A DNA stretch of 64,000 nucleotides, taken from positions 62,001 to 126,000 of the forward strand of contig JADGJC010000048.1 of assembly GCA_027596075.1 (NCBI GenBank). Direction: 5' to 3'. The notes below the pieces were generated by a model. That model made no database searches. It saw only the letters and a list, made by a program, of their open reading frames with translations, and was not told the DNA's origin. Below are positions 23,166 to 32,796 of the stretch, piece after piece. Source of the stretch: Rhizophlyctis rosea (Eukaryota; Chytridiomycota; Chytridiomycetes; Rhizophlyctidales; Rhizophlyctidaceae). Each line of letters begins with the position of its first letter. Position 1 is the stretch's first letter. Both the position numbers and the translations under genes were made by a program.

Positions 23166-24521
23166 TTTGCTGTTGTGGTGAGTTTGTAAGGAACAAGAAT
23201 CGGGGATTTCAAGAAACTGAGAAGGAGAAACGAGATGGGGATGGTCGGGGTGATCAGTTTTCTGTGCTCGCTGGTGCAGTGTTCTGTCAAAAACATCCCA
23301 CATTTGCCACACTTTGCCACCGCCATAGGTGGTGCTGTGCCACCAAACCCCGGACGACTCGGATGCGACCTCAAGCTGCACTAGTTAGGCTTTGGTCAAT
23401 GGTAGTGAGAGCGGGACCGTAGCGGCTATGCATACCTATTGCAATAGGGAACAATATTCCTGAGGCTGGAAATGTGCTAATCGACTGTTGCTGTTTGCCT
23501 AGTATGCTGGTTTTGTCAAGTCCAGCACGCCCATGTTGAGAGCATGACTCACGTAATTCCGTCCAATCACTCCCTGTCTGTATGGTTTTTGGACCTTATG
23601 GTCTGTTGGCATCTCGGACTTCGGAGGTGGCATTTGCGGAGCGGGGCGGGTTCAGTGGATGTGAACATGAATAGAAGCGTAACGAACCCATGCATTTGGA
23701 TACATCTATCTTCTTGAGATCACTGGATCAACGAGACACCATTGTGCCAATTCCCGGTAGCTATCTGTGCCACCAGGGCGAGTTTCTTGGGGCTTTTCTC
23801 TATCACCTTGTCTATTCATGACCTTTCTTTCAGGGATCCATCCTATTCAACCATCGTCACAAAAGCTGTACGGGTCGTCTAACAACCCCAACCCAACCGC
23901 ACTCTAGCAAAGACCCGGGTTGGCGGCTGCGTTTTGGGAGCCAGTTTGACAGGTCTTCCCAAATCGCAGGTGACACAATGTCACTTGAACTATTGGCACA
24001 ATGTGTGGACGTAGTTTTGACAGGTTGTCCGATTGACCGGTTGTGGAGGCGCAGTCATAGAGTCATGTTGTTTCAGTGAGCAGGGGTGCAACTGGTTCAT
24101 GGACGACAGTTGGTCATGGATTTCTTCACCGTGCTCCATTCTCAAGCCATTGATCGCACGAGTATGAATGGGAAGGCCTGCAAACCCCTTCCCCTCTGAC
24201 TTGCAAAGCGGGCAACGTTTTCTTCATTGCAAAGTCCAAATATCTGCATCAATATGCTGGACCGACAATAGAAGGCAGAAAGAACGCGAAGAACATATAT
24301 TCTGACAGTGCAAGATAATGAAGGCGTGTGCATTCATGCCCCCGAAGCCATAGCAAGCCTTTATGTCACAGTTCACCGAATCTAAGCTTTACGAACCTTG
24401 TAATTGACGCTTGTGTTTAACATTCTACACCTCGTTCTTTCGCAACCGTAAACTGTTACCGCACTCATTACGCGACTGCATCATACGTCTGTAAACGGGG
24501 TCCAAGGTCCTCACGGCAACA
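23166..24521. other. Divergent intergenic region between kinase and HMG-box genes
   Basis: About 1.36 kb shared by two divergently transcribed genes. No domain-bearing frame, RNA gene or long repeat seen. Confidence 0.45.
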
Positions 24522-26597
24522 ATGTCGATGTCACCAGATGCTCCACCGGCTCCGGTGGACATGTCTGGCATACCCGTCGATCCTGGTTACAAAGTAGTCA
24601 TCGTCCCGCACGGGTACTCCGCTGTCCTCCTTCCCGACGGTTCCAATCCATCTCGATCCCCGCAACCAGCACCTGGACAACATAATGCACCCCTTCCAGC
24701 ACTCCCCGGTCCGCAGCAAGGAATGCAACCTTTCGCTCCCATTAATACCAGTCAGCATGCATTACCGCCTCCTTCCACACCGAAAAAGATACCTCGTCCC
24801 CATAACTCCTTCATGACCTACCGCGCTGACAAACATAAAGAAGTGCTAGAAGCGAATGCAGGCAAGAGTAGTAAGGATGTTAGTAGGTTGATTGCCGAGA
24901 TGTGGAGGAAGGAACCACCGGAAGTGCAAGAGTATTACCGACAGAAGGCTGATCAAGGACGGGCGGAACACAAGGTAAAGTTTAGGTTGTGCTTTCTTTC
25001 TAATGGAGACGCGTCAGGACCCTTACACAATTTTCGAACCCCTCACCATATACAGCTGAAATACCCAGACTACAAATATTCCCCCAACAAAAAGAAAAAA
25101 CACCAAACCATCGAATCAACACATCAAGGCGGAATCACAAAAAAGAAACCCCACACATCTCGTTCAGCCCCTAGTTCCCGCTCAGCATCCCGCACTGCCT
25201 CTCCCGCACCAACCCACTTCCGACATGCAAACACAACAACAACACCTCACCCACCCGCATACAACCTACTCAACCAATTCAACGCCGTCACCCTGGACGG
25301 CAACCAAAATCCCGCCATGGAAGGCGCATACTACAATCCCAACACCGGCATGATGTTCGCTTCCCCACCACCAATGGGCATGCCCCAGCAATACGGATCA
25401 ATGTCGACCCCAGAATCACCAACAAGCAGCCACTACTCCCTCGCATCCAGTTATTACGGATCCAATAACAGTCTTTACTCCGCGCATAGCGGGTACAGCG
25501 GGCACAGCGGCTATAGCGGTCATAGCGGCTATAGTCGTAGTCGTGGCACCAGCCGCGGCCGGCGTAGTCGGAGTCGGTCGCGTACTAGCGTTCGAAGTGG
25601 TGCAACTAGTGGTGTCGGGAGTGAAGTTACCAGTGCGTGTGCCAGTCCCATCATACGGGGCGAGTGGGATATCGAGTTCGGCAGTGGTGAGGGGGAGGGA
25701 GAATGGAATTTGGATGACTCCGGAGGAAGTGCGGGTGGACAAGGGGCTGTTGTTGAGGAGGTCGGACCGAAGGCTAGGAGTGTTAGTGTGGAGCAGTTTA
25801 GAGCTGAGAGGGGGTTGATGGGGGGTGGGTATGGTGGTGGGAGTGGGAGTATGCCGCATGGGCAGGGACATTATGCGTTGCATCAACAGCAGCAGCATCA
25901 GCAGCCGTTTGGGTATTCGCCTTATATGCAGGGAGGTGTCGTGCCGCAGCATTTTGCTGCTGAGGTTGGGGATCCGCATATGGGTGGAGGGTATGGTGGT
26001 GGTGGTGGATTTGGGGGTGGGCAGTATGGGCATGTGACGGGTAGTTTCGATGCTCTTGGAATGCCGGGATTCGAACAGATGCCGGCTACGACATCATACG
26101 GCGGTGCACCGTTTTTCCAAGCTCCGATGCAGAATCCGTTTGGAGGTGGGAACCAAACAGCAAATCCAAGAGGCGTAGACCCCAACGAACTAGCCCGCGC
26201 GATTGCTGCTCTAAGCGGGGTAGAAGGCCTCGTCAACATCGACGACGGAGACGGAGAGCAAGACGCGGTGGGCGAGGAGGACGATAGTCTAGCTTTCATG
26301 CAGGGTCAAGAAGGAGGAGGGGGCAACGACTTCTCCAGCCAAGGATTGGGATACAATGTGGACTTTGCAAGCTTCGGCAATCCCGGTCCGTCGTCATCCC
26401 AGTTCCCTCAATTCCATCAACAGCAACAACAACAACAACAACAACAACAACAGCACTTCGGGTCACAACCGTTCGCGCCGACACGACCGAACAATACCCG
26501 GTCACCACCCAGTAGTCGACAGGTTCTGAGTATGGCGGACTTTGATTTGCTAGCTCAAAGTTTGGAACGTATTTCGAAGGATTCGGAAGAAGGTTGA
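24522..26597 (+). CDS. HMG-box transcription factor (MATA/Sox-like)
   Basis: A 664-residue DNA-binding regulator. Exons 24522-24974 and 25056-26597 flank an 81-nt intron (gtaaag...tacag). Splicing rebuilds a continuous HMG box at about residues 90-165: RPHNSFMTYRADKHKEV, SRLIAEMWRKEPPEVQEYY, RAEHKLKYPDYKYSP. The PDYKYSP ending and the N-in-RPxNSF are typical of the MATA/Sox type, which bends DNA sequence-specifically, and in fungi includes mating-type and sexual-development regulators. A basic KKKKHQ stretch follows and may act in nuclear import. The rest is low-complexity: SGYSGHSGYSGHS tyrosine/glycine repeats, an RS-like patch, Gly-rich runs and a 13-Gln tract near the C-terminus. A role in mating is possible but not shown. 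Confidence 0.88.
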   Translation: MSMSPDAPPAPVDMSGIPVDPGYKVVIVPHGYSAVLLPDGSNPSRSPQPAPGQHNAPLPALPGPQQGMQPFAPINTSQHALPPPSTPKKIPRPHNSFMTYRADKHKEVLEANAGKSSKDVSRLIAEMWRKEPPEVQEYYRQKADQGRAEHKVKFRLCFLSNGDASGPLHNFRTPHHIQLKYPDYKYSPNKKKKHQTIESTHQGGITKKKPHTSRSAPSSRSASRTASPAPTHFRHANTTTTPHPPAYNLLNQFNAVTLDGNQNPAMEGAYYNPNTGMMFASPPPMGMPQQYGSMSTPESPTSSHYSLASSYYGSNNSLYSAHSGYSGHSGYSGHSGYSRSRGTSRGRRSRSRSRTSVRSGATSGVGSEVTSACASPIIRGEWDIEFGSGEGEGEWNLDDSGGSAGGQGAVVEEVGPKARSVSVEQFRAERGLMGGGYGGGSGSMPHGQGHYALHQQQQHQQPFGYSPYMQGGVVPQHFAAEVGDPHMGGGYGGGGGFGGGQYGHVTGSFDALGMPGFEQMPATTSYGGAPFFQAPMQNPFGGGNQTANPRGVDPNELARAIAALSGVEGLVNIDDGDGEQDAVGEEDDSLAFMQGQEGGGGNDFSSQGLGYNVDFASFGNPGPSSSQFPQFHQQQQQQQQQQQQHFGSQPFAPTRPNNTRSPPSSRQVLSMADFDLLAQSLERISKDSEEG

Positions 26598-26989
26598 GGA
26601 TGGGCTGGCGTTTGCTTTTCAGCCTATGTAATGGGCACTATGGGGTCCGTTGACCTGTTGAAAGTAGATGGGTCCTGCGTATGCGTCTCCACCTCGAAAT
26701 ATAGGATGCTTAATTGTACGTACCTATTTTGCACTAAATGATGAAATGATAAAGAAAAGGGTCCTGTTTTGTGTTCTTATCCAATTTGAGTGTCGACGTT
26801 TGCGGTTTGCATCCAATGAACACATTCGTGATCATTTCGCAACTTGATAGGTAATGTCGCACGAAGCATAGCCGGACTCTCCGCTTCCTCTCAATGTCAA
26901 TGTGGTGGAAGTGAATGCAGGTCCAGCATTTCTTTACCCATTCCGAAAGTATATGTAGCATATGCACTCTATTGGTCCCCTCTTATCTG
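26598..26989. other. Convergent intergenic region
   Basis: About 390 nt between the converging 3' ends of the HMG-box gene and the first PPxY membrane-protein gene. Nothing seen beyond presumed 3' UTRs. Confidence 0.4.
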
Positions 26990-27650
26990 TCACGTATACG
27001 AAGGTGGTTCACCCCAGCTCTCTCGCGGAACGCCTTTTCCCTTCCTCTGCACACGCATATCTGACTCTCCGTCGTCATTGCCGATCTTCCCTCGTGATGA
27101 AAAACAACTCGAATAACCATCGCTTGGTATGTCCCCACCGTCATTTCCTTCATCACTACTTCCACCCTTGATCTCTGCGGCATCGCGTATATCACATTTG
27201 ACGGTTTCACTGTGCTGTCCTCCACCATCCGCTCCTTGTCCCGACTCCCCTCCCTTCCCACCAGCATCACACCTCCTCCCACTTCCACCTTCATCCCGCC
27301 GACACTCATCCACCATCCACCGCGGAACATGCTCCATACTCGCCAAAGCCGCACTAGTGTTGTAGTCTGGCAAGGGAACCAAATCCGGGGAGAGAACAAC
27401 CGGCACCGAGCGGTTTGGGTCGTGGACTGACTCAACATACGATGGTAGGTATGAGGGATCTTTAACTTCTTGTCTGCGGCGCTGAAGGAGGAAGTGGGTA
27501 TGTGAGGTTGTTTGAGAAACAAAACCTTTGAAGTGGTTGAAAGATACGTACGTAGATCTTATGAGCACAGCATATGACAACGCAGAATGTTAGAGCGCCC
27601 AGTATGGCGACCATGATGGTCCATTCGGTGTCGGATTCTCTTGATTGCAT
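26990..27650 (-). CDS. Single-pass membrane protein with PPxY motif (array copy A)
   Basis: A 196-residue protein, third in transcription order of a tandem array of three paralogues. Exons 27552-27650 and 26990-27481, 70-nt intron in phase 0 right after the membrane segment. A short N-terminus precedes one hydrophobic helix (IMVAILGALTFCVVICCA), then a hydrophilic tail. Shared family blocks follow: KDPSYLPSYVES, PLPDYNTSAAL, EHVPRWMVDE, a variable Gly/Asp-rich spacer, and the terminal RESWGEPPSYT. PPSY fits the PPxY ligand of WW domains, and LPDY fits the LPxY variant. No signal peptide cleavage site is evident, so an N-out/C-in anchor with the motif in the cytosol is the likely topology. Inference: an adaptor for a Nedd4/Rsp5-type ubiquitin ligase. 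Confidence 0.75.
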
Positions 27651-28437
27651 GGTTTGTGGATGAGGAGTTGGGGGAGAGTTTCTGGGGAGAAAGCGGCTTG
27701 GTTGGCGATGGGAAATTTGAGTATGGGCAGAGTGATAGAGCACCAATGCGGAATTCTTTTCTGAGATGGGTGCGAAAGTAAGTGTTTGAATTGAAGGAGT
27801 CTACACAAAGGAAAGTAAGGAAAGGAAGCTTTGAACCAAGGGACGGGTTGCAGAATGGAAAGGTGTCGGGTTATTGACAATTCAATTGTGCATCTTTCAT
27901 GTGGCATTTTTGGCTCTGTGTTCCATCAGCAAAGTCAGTAACGTGAACTTGAGGGTTCTTGCACCTTCCACGAAATTTGACTCTCCACCTCTTCCTTGAT
28001 GGAGGCGCTTCCTTGCACAAAAACTTGCCCGTGGGCGGCGCATACGAACTCGCCCACCAGCATCAATCGCCACACATGCATGACGCAATGTGCATGAAGT
28101 CCAAGATGTCCGTTCGATTATACGGCAAATGTTGTATTTGGACCTAGATGCCATTCTGTCTCGGAAAAGTTGACATCAGAACTGGTTTGCCATGCAGAAC
28201 GTGTAAGAAGAAAAATAGTGGGAGATGGCACTGCAAACATGTTGCATGACTAATGAGAACGACTGGGGTATATTGTGCTTTACATGAGTTGTTTTTGAAG
28301 GTATGACGATATAGCAAAAGAACGAAGCAGGTAGGAGGAGGGATGGAGGGTAGTTGAGGAGAAAATTGGGGGGGGGGGGGGGAGGCGCCAGAAGATCCGG
28401 TCTTCGGTATGCGTTCCCAAATGAATCGGCGATTCGT
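27651..28437. other. Intergenic region between array copies A and B
   Basis: About 790 nt with the promoter of copy A and the 3' region of copy B. Holds the 15-nt poly-G run listed separately; no gene seen. Confidence 0.45.
28368..28382 (+). repeat. Poly-G homopolymer (15 nt)
   Basis: Fifteen consecutive G residues just downstream of array copy B (poly-C in its transcript). Could be prone to length error in the assembly; could also form a G-rich structure. Confidence 0.9.
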
Positions 28438-29140
28438 TCAAGCATAGGACGGAGGCATGCCCCAACTTTCCCTTGGCGCGCTGTGAACCGCCCTCCGTCC
28501 TTCACCGTCTTCCATTTTTGAGCTGTCCCCGCCCTCAACCGGTGCACTCCCCTCCAACGCCCCGTCATTCCCTTCATCCCGAATACCGTCTTCAACTTCT
28601 TCCACCCTCACCACAACCGACCTCACAACCCCCTTCCCCTTATCTCCCTCCTCCACACCACTTCCCCCACCTGCATCCCCACCACTCCCACTCCCACTCC
28701 CACTCCCCTCCCCAACCGCTTCATCCCAATCCCTACTCCCACCCCCACACCCCCACCCCTCCCTCTCATCAACCAACCACTGCGGCACATGCTCCAACCC
28801 CTCCAACGCCGCAGAAGAATTATAATCCGGCAACGGCACCAAACTCTCCTCCGTCAACACCACCGGCGTCGACCGCGCCGGATTGGCTTGGCTAATACTT
28901 TCGCCGTATGTCGGGAGGTATGAGGGGTCTTTTAGGCGTTTGGCGTGGCGCTGAGGGGGGCAGGGGAAGGGCATGTGAGTGGGGAAGGGGTGGAAGGAGG
29001 GGGGTTTAAAATTTATTGTGAGAAGAGTTTTCACTTACGTAGGATGTCCAACAACAATGTAACGCCAACGCGACCACGACACCGATAGCAACGGGCGCCG
29101 CGATCTGGGCTACTTTATTGATATCAAACCTATCCGCCAT
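28438..29140 (-). CDS. Single-pass membrane protein with PPxY motif (array copy B)
   Basis: A 204-residue paralogue of copies A and C. Exons 29039-29140 and 28438-28950, 88-nt intron (gtaagtg...cctcag) in phase 0 at the same place as in the paralogues. The N-terminal exon gives MADRFDINKV then one helix (IAAPVAIGVVVALALHCCW). The tail has the family blocks KDPSYLPTYGES, LVPLPDYNSSAAL, LEHVPQWLVDE, a long Gly/Ser/Glu/Asp-rich spacer with a GSGSGSGSG run, and the terminal RESWGMPPSYA. The spacer is more acidic than in copy A. Copies A and B are closer to each other than to C, suggesting a more recent duplication. Confidence 0.75.
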
Positions 29141-30261
29141 GTGGGAAAAGGTCTACGCGCGGGGGCGGGAGAGACAAAGGGACTTGTTGGGGCGGTAAGG
29201 GGTTGGACTGTCGGGGAGGGGAAGGTCGGTTCTCGTCACGTCCAAAATGGGGCAGAATGGGAGTGGGTTCAGCTGTTTTGGTTTTCTCGCGGTGAAACGA
29301 TCTATGTTAATAAGTGGGTTTTCTGTAATGATGGACGTGGATTATGAATTGTTTTTTAATTTCAATTTTCGAAAGAGAGAGGAGGTAAAGTCGTGCGCTG
29401 TCAAAGTCTTGTGGGAGAGGGATTTAAAGGAAAGGGATTGCATTGGAACTGGCCCGAACACATGTAACCCCGCCCAACTTCAGCCCAACTTTGCCGGAGC
29501 CTTTACCTCCCGCCCATATGTCACACAGTGCCATTCCCTTAGCCCTTCCCTGCACTTCCCACGAAAAATCATGGTTTTGGTTCACCCGCGCGCCTGTTGA
29601 GGACCCCTGGCGGTGCGTGGGGTCAAGTCTCTGGAGACTGCAATGCACAGCACCGCATTTCGGCTATAGGATGTGTCTCCTGCTGTGGACCAACCGTTAC
29701 GCGTCGGTCCACCAAAATTGAGCGACAATTCAGTCAGGTTACATATTTACAGTATTGAGACAATCTTATTTATACGCTCTATCACACAGTAGTTGCCGCC
29801 AATATGCCCATTTTCAGTGCCAGTATCCACCCCCTCCCCCCCTTCTCGCGCGGCGGGGCCTCCTTTCCATCTATCTTACATACAGATGTGCAACCAGCAC
29901 CCCCATAGCTAATCCATAATGACGCTACTACACTAATGGGAAAAAGCCAAAAAGGTGAAGGTGGCCACAGACTTTCCACAAAGACGGGATGATGTGGGAG
30001 GAGGGTGAAATTCCCGAATCCGGAGATGATCGATTTCGATGCTTAAAATGACAGAGCGGGTTGTTGGAAAGCAGAGCGGGTTGTGGAAAAGCAGAGCGGG
30101 TTGTAGAAAAGCGAATACGGCGTGACGGGAGGTATCACCACGGCGATGGTGCAGGTTGAGGGGGGGAGAAGGTTTTCAATTTGCGAAATGTATGTAAGCA
30201 TGAATGAATATGTTTCAGCGCCGGAGGAAGTGGTTGTATTGTGTGTGAGTTGCTGGCAGGG
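29141..30261. other. Intergenic region between array copies B and C
   Basis: About 1.1 kb. Contains the 20-bp tandem repeat at 30052-30111; otherwise no gene or RNA seen. Confidence 0.45.
30052..30111 (+). repeat. 20-bp tandem repeat, three units
   Basis: Three consecutive 20-bp units (30052-30071, 30072-30091, 30092-30111) sharing cagagcgggttgt and gaaag, each pair differing at one to three positions. Lies about 150 bp beyond the stop codon of array copy C, in its 3' region. Confidence 0.88.
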
Positions 30262-31098
30262 TTATGAGTTTGTTGGTTGAGGAGCGGGATCTGTGGGTTC
30301 GTGGTCGGAAGGTGTTGGGTATGAAGGTGGTGGTCCCCACCTCTCCGTCAAAGTTCGCACTAACGGCCGCCTCTGACCATTTGCATCAACTTCCTCGGCA
30401 TCGCCAATTGCACTCGTCCCGTTCTCAACTACTGATGGAGTATGATCTATTGCTGCCAGTTCTGAGTTTGTCGGGCCTCTTGGTGGCTGTGGAGTGTCCG
30501 CAGGAGTTTCTGCTGCTGATCCCTCCTCCCCGCTTTCCGGTGCGTCTTTCTGTCCTTCCTCCACATTCACCACCGCTACTTCGACATTGTCTCCTCTTTG
30601 TGATCCGTCTTCATCATGCGCTACTTGATCCGAGGAGTTCCCTGTAGTGTTACTCTCCACCGCCTCCGTGGCCGCATGATCAACCCCACCACCAGAACTG
30701 CTACTAGAAAGACCTCTTGCCCGCTGACCGCTTATTTCGTTCATCATCCATTGAGGAATATGCTCCTGGTGGTTCCGCGCCGTCTCCAGGTCGTAACTAG
30801 GTGGAGGAGCAGCGATACCGCTACTTTCGAGATCCGGTAAAGTGTTCCAGCCGCGGACAGGTATGCTGCTTTCAATGTAGGTGGGAAGGTAGGAAGGGTC
30901 ATTCAAACGTTTTTCTCGCGCCTGGATAAATGGCGGTTAGGAACGAGAGGTCAAAGAACGCGCTGTTTCCTCAACTTCACTTACACGTCGCTGCCGGTAC
31001 GCAGACCATTTCATAGCAAAACCACAGATAAGAAAGGAAAAGGCACCAAATGTTATCAGCACTACCACGAAGATACTAGCGGCGTTTGACACGGCCAT
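30262..31098 (-). CDS. Single-pass membrane protein with PPxY motif (array copy C)
   Basis: A 257-residue paralogue, first of the array in transcription order. Exons 30985-31098 and 30262-30921 with a 63-nt phase-0 intron (gtaagtg...tccag) after the membrane segment. The first exon encodes MAVSNAA, a helix (IFVVVLITFGAFSFLICGFAM) and the basic stop-transfer YRQRR. The tail keeps NDPSYLPTYIES and EHIPQWMMNE, but replaces the PLPDY block of copies A and B by APPPSYDLE, giving a second true PPxY. After an acidic spacer the conserved ending appears as ERWGPPPSYP, followed by 16 extra residues. Retention of two PY motifs at the same relative places across divergent copies argues they are functional. 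Confidence 0.75.
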
Positions 31099-31671
31099 TT
31101 TTGTGTGCTGGAAGCGTCAAGATAGAGGGAATTGTGTTGGTCAGTTGCAGTAAAGTCGAAAAGTGGGGGTTGGTGGGAACTTTTTTGGAATGTTTTCTTG
31201 AAGTTGTCACCGGCATCATCATATTCCTGCCCTCCTGCCACCACGCCATCCACTTGGCATTTGGAACTCGCCCTGGGACACAAGTAACACAAAGGTGGCA
31301 CAACCGCAGCGGAAAGCGCAGCAGGCGCGGTGGAGGAGGTTTCAGGGTCCAGACTGCACAGTGAGTCCACAGTGCCCAGCCCTTCGAGTTACGAACCTCC
31401 TAATGAGACGAGAGTCAATACCACGAAAGGAATAGTGGCTGCGTGGAGGGTGGGACACCGTCAACATCAATCCCGCGCTGCGCTGGTAGGAGAGACATCC
31501 GGGCCAAAAATGTAAACAAACATAAAGTCACGTGATCGCCACCGTGAGGACACTGAGGAGTCGGACCAGGAGTCAGGACTCGGGAGTCACTGGAGTCTAA
31601 GATTCGTCCTGCGGCCCCGCTTTAGCTTTCATGTTCTGACTTCACCTGAATCAAATCGGCTCGCCGCAGTC
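31099..31671. other. Divergent promoter region
   Basis: About 570 nt between divergently transcribed array copy C and the AlkB-type gene. Nothing else seen. Confidence 0.45.
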
Positions 31672-32796
31672 ATGATATCTTCACGAGGATCAGTGTTCGC
31701 TCGACGCGTTTGGTGTTCGATTTCGTTTGACTTACGCTGGGGCACAGTTCCCCAAATGACGAAACTCCATGCTGCGGCCGCAGCTCTGCAATTTTCGCAC
31801 CGGTCTGAAAACTTTCAAAGGTTAAATCACCAGCATCCAAGCAACTACCACCGCATCAAAGTCTTTTGCAAAGGTACCTATCGGACCCCACCAAAAGCGA
31901 ACAAGTCAAACATGTCGAAACGTACACGCAATGCCACAAACAACATCATGAAGACGGAGAGCATCCAGCGGCCTTCTAAGAAGGTTAAAGCAGGAGCGAG
32001 TACATCTAGCAAAGCCGAAGCCCATAAGCCTGGCAATCGTACTGGTTGGCAAAAACAGTCCTCCAACAAGGCGGCCACATACTACCTTCCCTCTAATACA
32101 ATCATCGACTTCTACCCCTCCTTCCTAACCGCTGCCGAATCCACATCACTCTACACCACCCTAACATCTGCTCCACACCCACCCTACACCCCATCCACCC
32201 CCGAACCAACCGACTCCTCATTCCGCTGGTGCATCGGCTCCTACAAAATCTTCGGTAAAGACATCCCCGCCCCGCGCCTTCTCGCCGGCTTCTCCGACGA
32301 AGACATCAAAGACGTATACACCATCACACCGTTCTTCCCCTGGACGCCAGAGTTACGGGAGATGAAGGAGAAGATCGAGGGGAAGTTGGGCATAACGGTC
32401 CGGTATGCTCAAACTAATTGGTATCGGGATGGGAAGGATTCTATTGGGTTTCATACGGATGATGAAGCGAGGGATGGGGATATGATTGTTAGTTTGTCTG
32501 TTGGGGCGAGTAGGGTTTTCAAGTTGAGACATAAGAAATATCGGGAGGTAGGCGATAACATAAACGATGATGTCGAGGGTGAGGGTGACAGTGACAGTCA
32601 GCATGAGGGTGAAGCTGTTGATGAGACAAGCCGGTTACCCATTGTGAAGTTGACAAGCACCAAAATCGAGTTTGATTTGACTCCCGGCAGTTTGTTAATC
32701 ATGCGCGGGGAATGCCAAAAGCATTGGAAACATGGAGTGCCAAAGGAGAAGAATGTGACGGAAGGGAGGGTGAATATTACATTTAGGGAGTTCTGA
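31672..32796 (+). CDS. AlkB-type 2-oxoglutarate/Fe(II) dioxygenase (ALKBH2/3-like)
   Basis: A 374-residue single-exon protein of the AlkB family, which removes alkyl groups from nucleic-acid bases by oxidation. The core has NWYRDGKDSIGFHTDDE with the iron ligands H261 and D263, the distal ligand H354 in HGVPK, and the 2-oxoglutarate-binding arginines R366 and R372 in GRVNITFRE. The IGxHxDDE form and HGVPK point to the ALKBH2/ALKBH3 DNA/RNA repair type. An acidic insert (about 295-318) interrupts the core. The first ATG is used here; a second, at 31912 (MSKRTRN), starts a shorter 294-residue form with a basic, nuclear-like N-terminus, whereas the longer form begins with an Arg/Ser-rich segment resembling a mitochondrial presequence. 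Confidence 0.88.
   Translation: MISSRGSVFARRVWCSISFDLRWGTVPQMTKLHAAAAALQFSHRSENFQRLNHQHPSNYHRIKVFCKGTYRTPPKANKSNMSKRTRNATNNIMKTESIQRPSKKVKAGASTSSKAEAHKPGNRTGWQKQSSNKAATYYLPSNTIIDFYPSFLTAAESTSLYTTLTSAPHPPYTPSTPEPTDSSFRWCIGSYKIFGKDIPAPRLLAGFSDEDIKDVYTITPFFPWTPELREMKEKIEGKLGITVRYAQTNWYRDGKDSIGFHTDDEARDGDMIVSLSVGASRVFKLRHKKYREVGDNINDDVEGEGDSDSQHEGEAVDETSRLPIVKLTSTKIEFDLTPGSLLIMRGECQKHWKHGVPKEKNVTEGRVNITFREF

Noticed and set aside
26060..26085. gggattcgaac, resembling a reversed tRNA B box
   Set aside because: Lies inside the HMG-box coding sequence, with no matching A box or cloverleaf around it.
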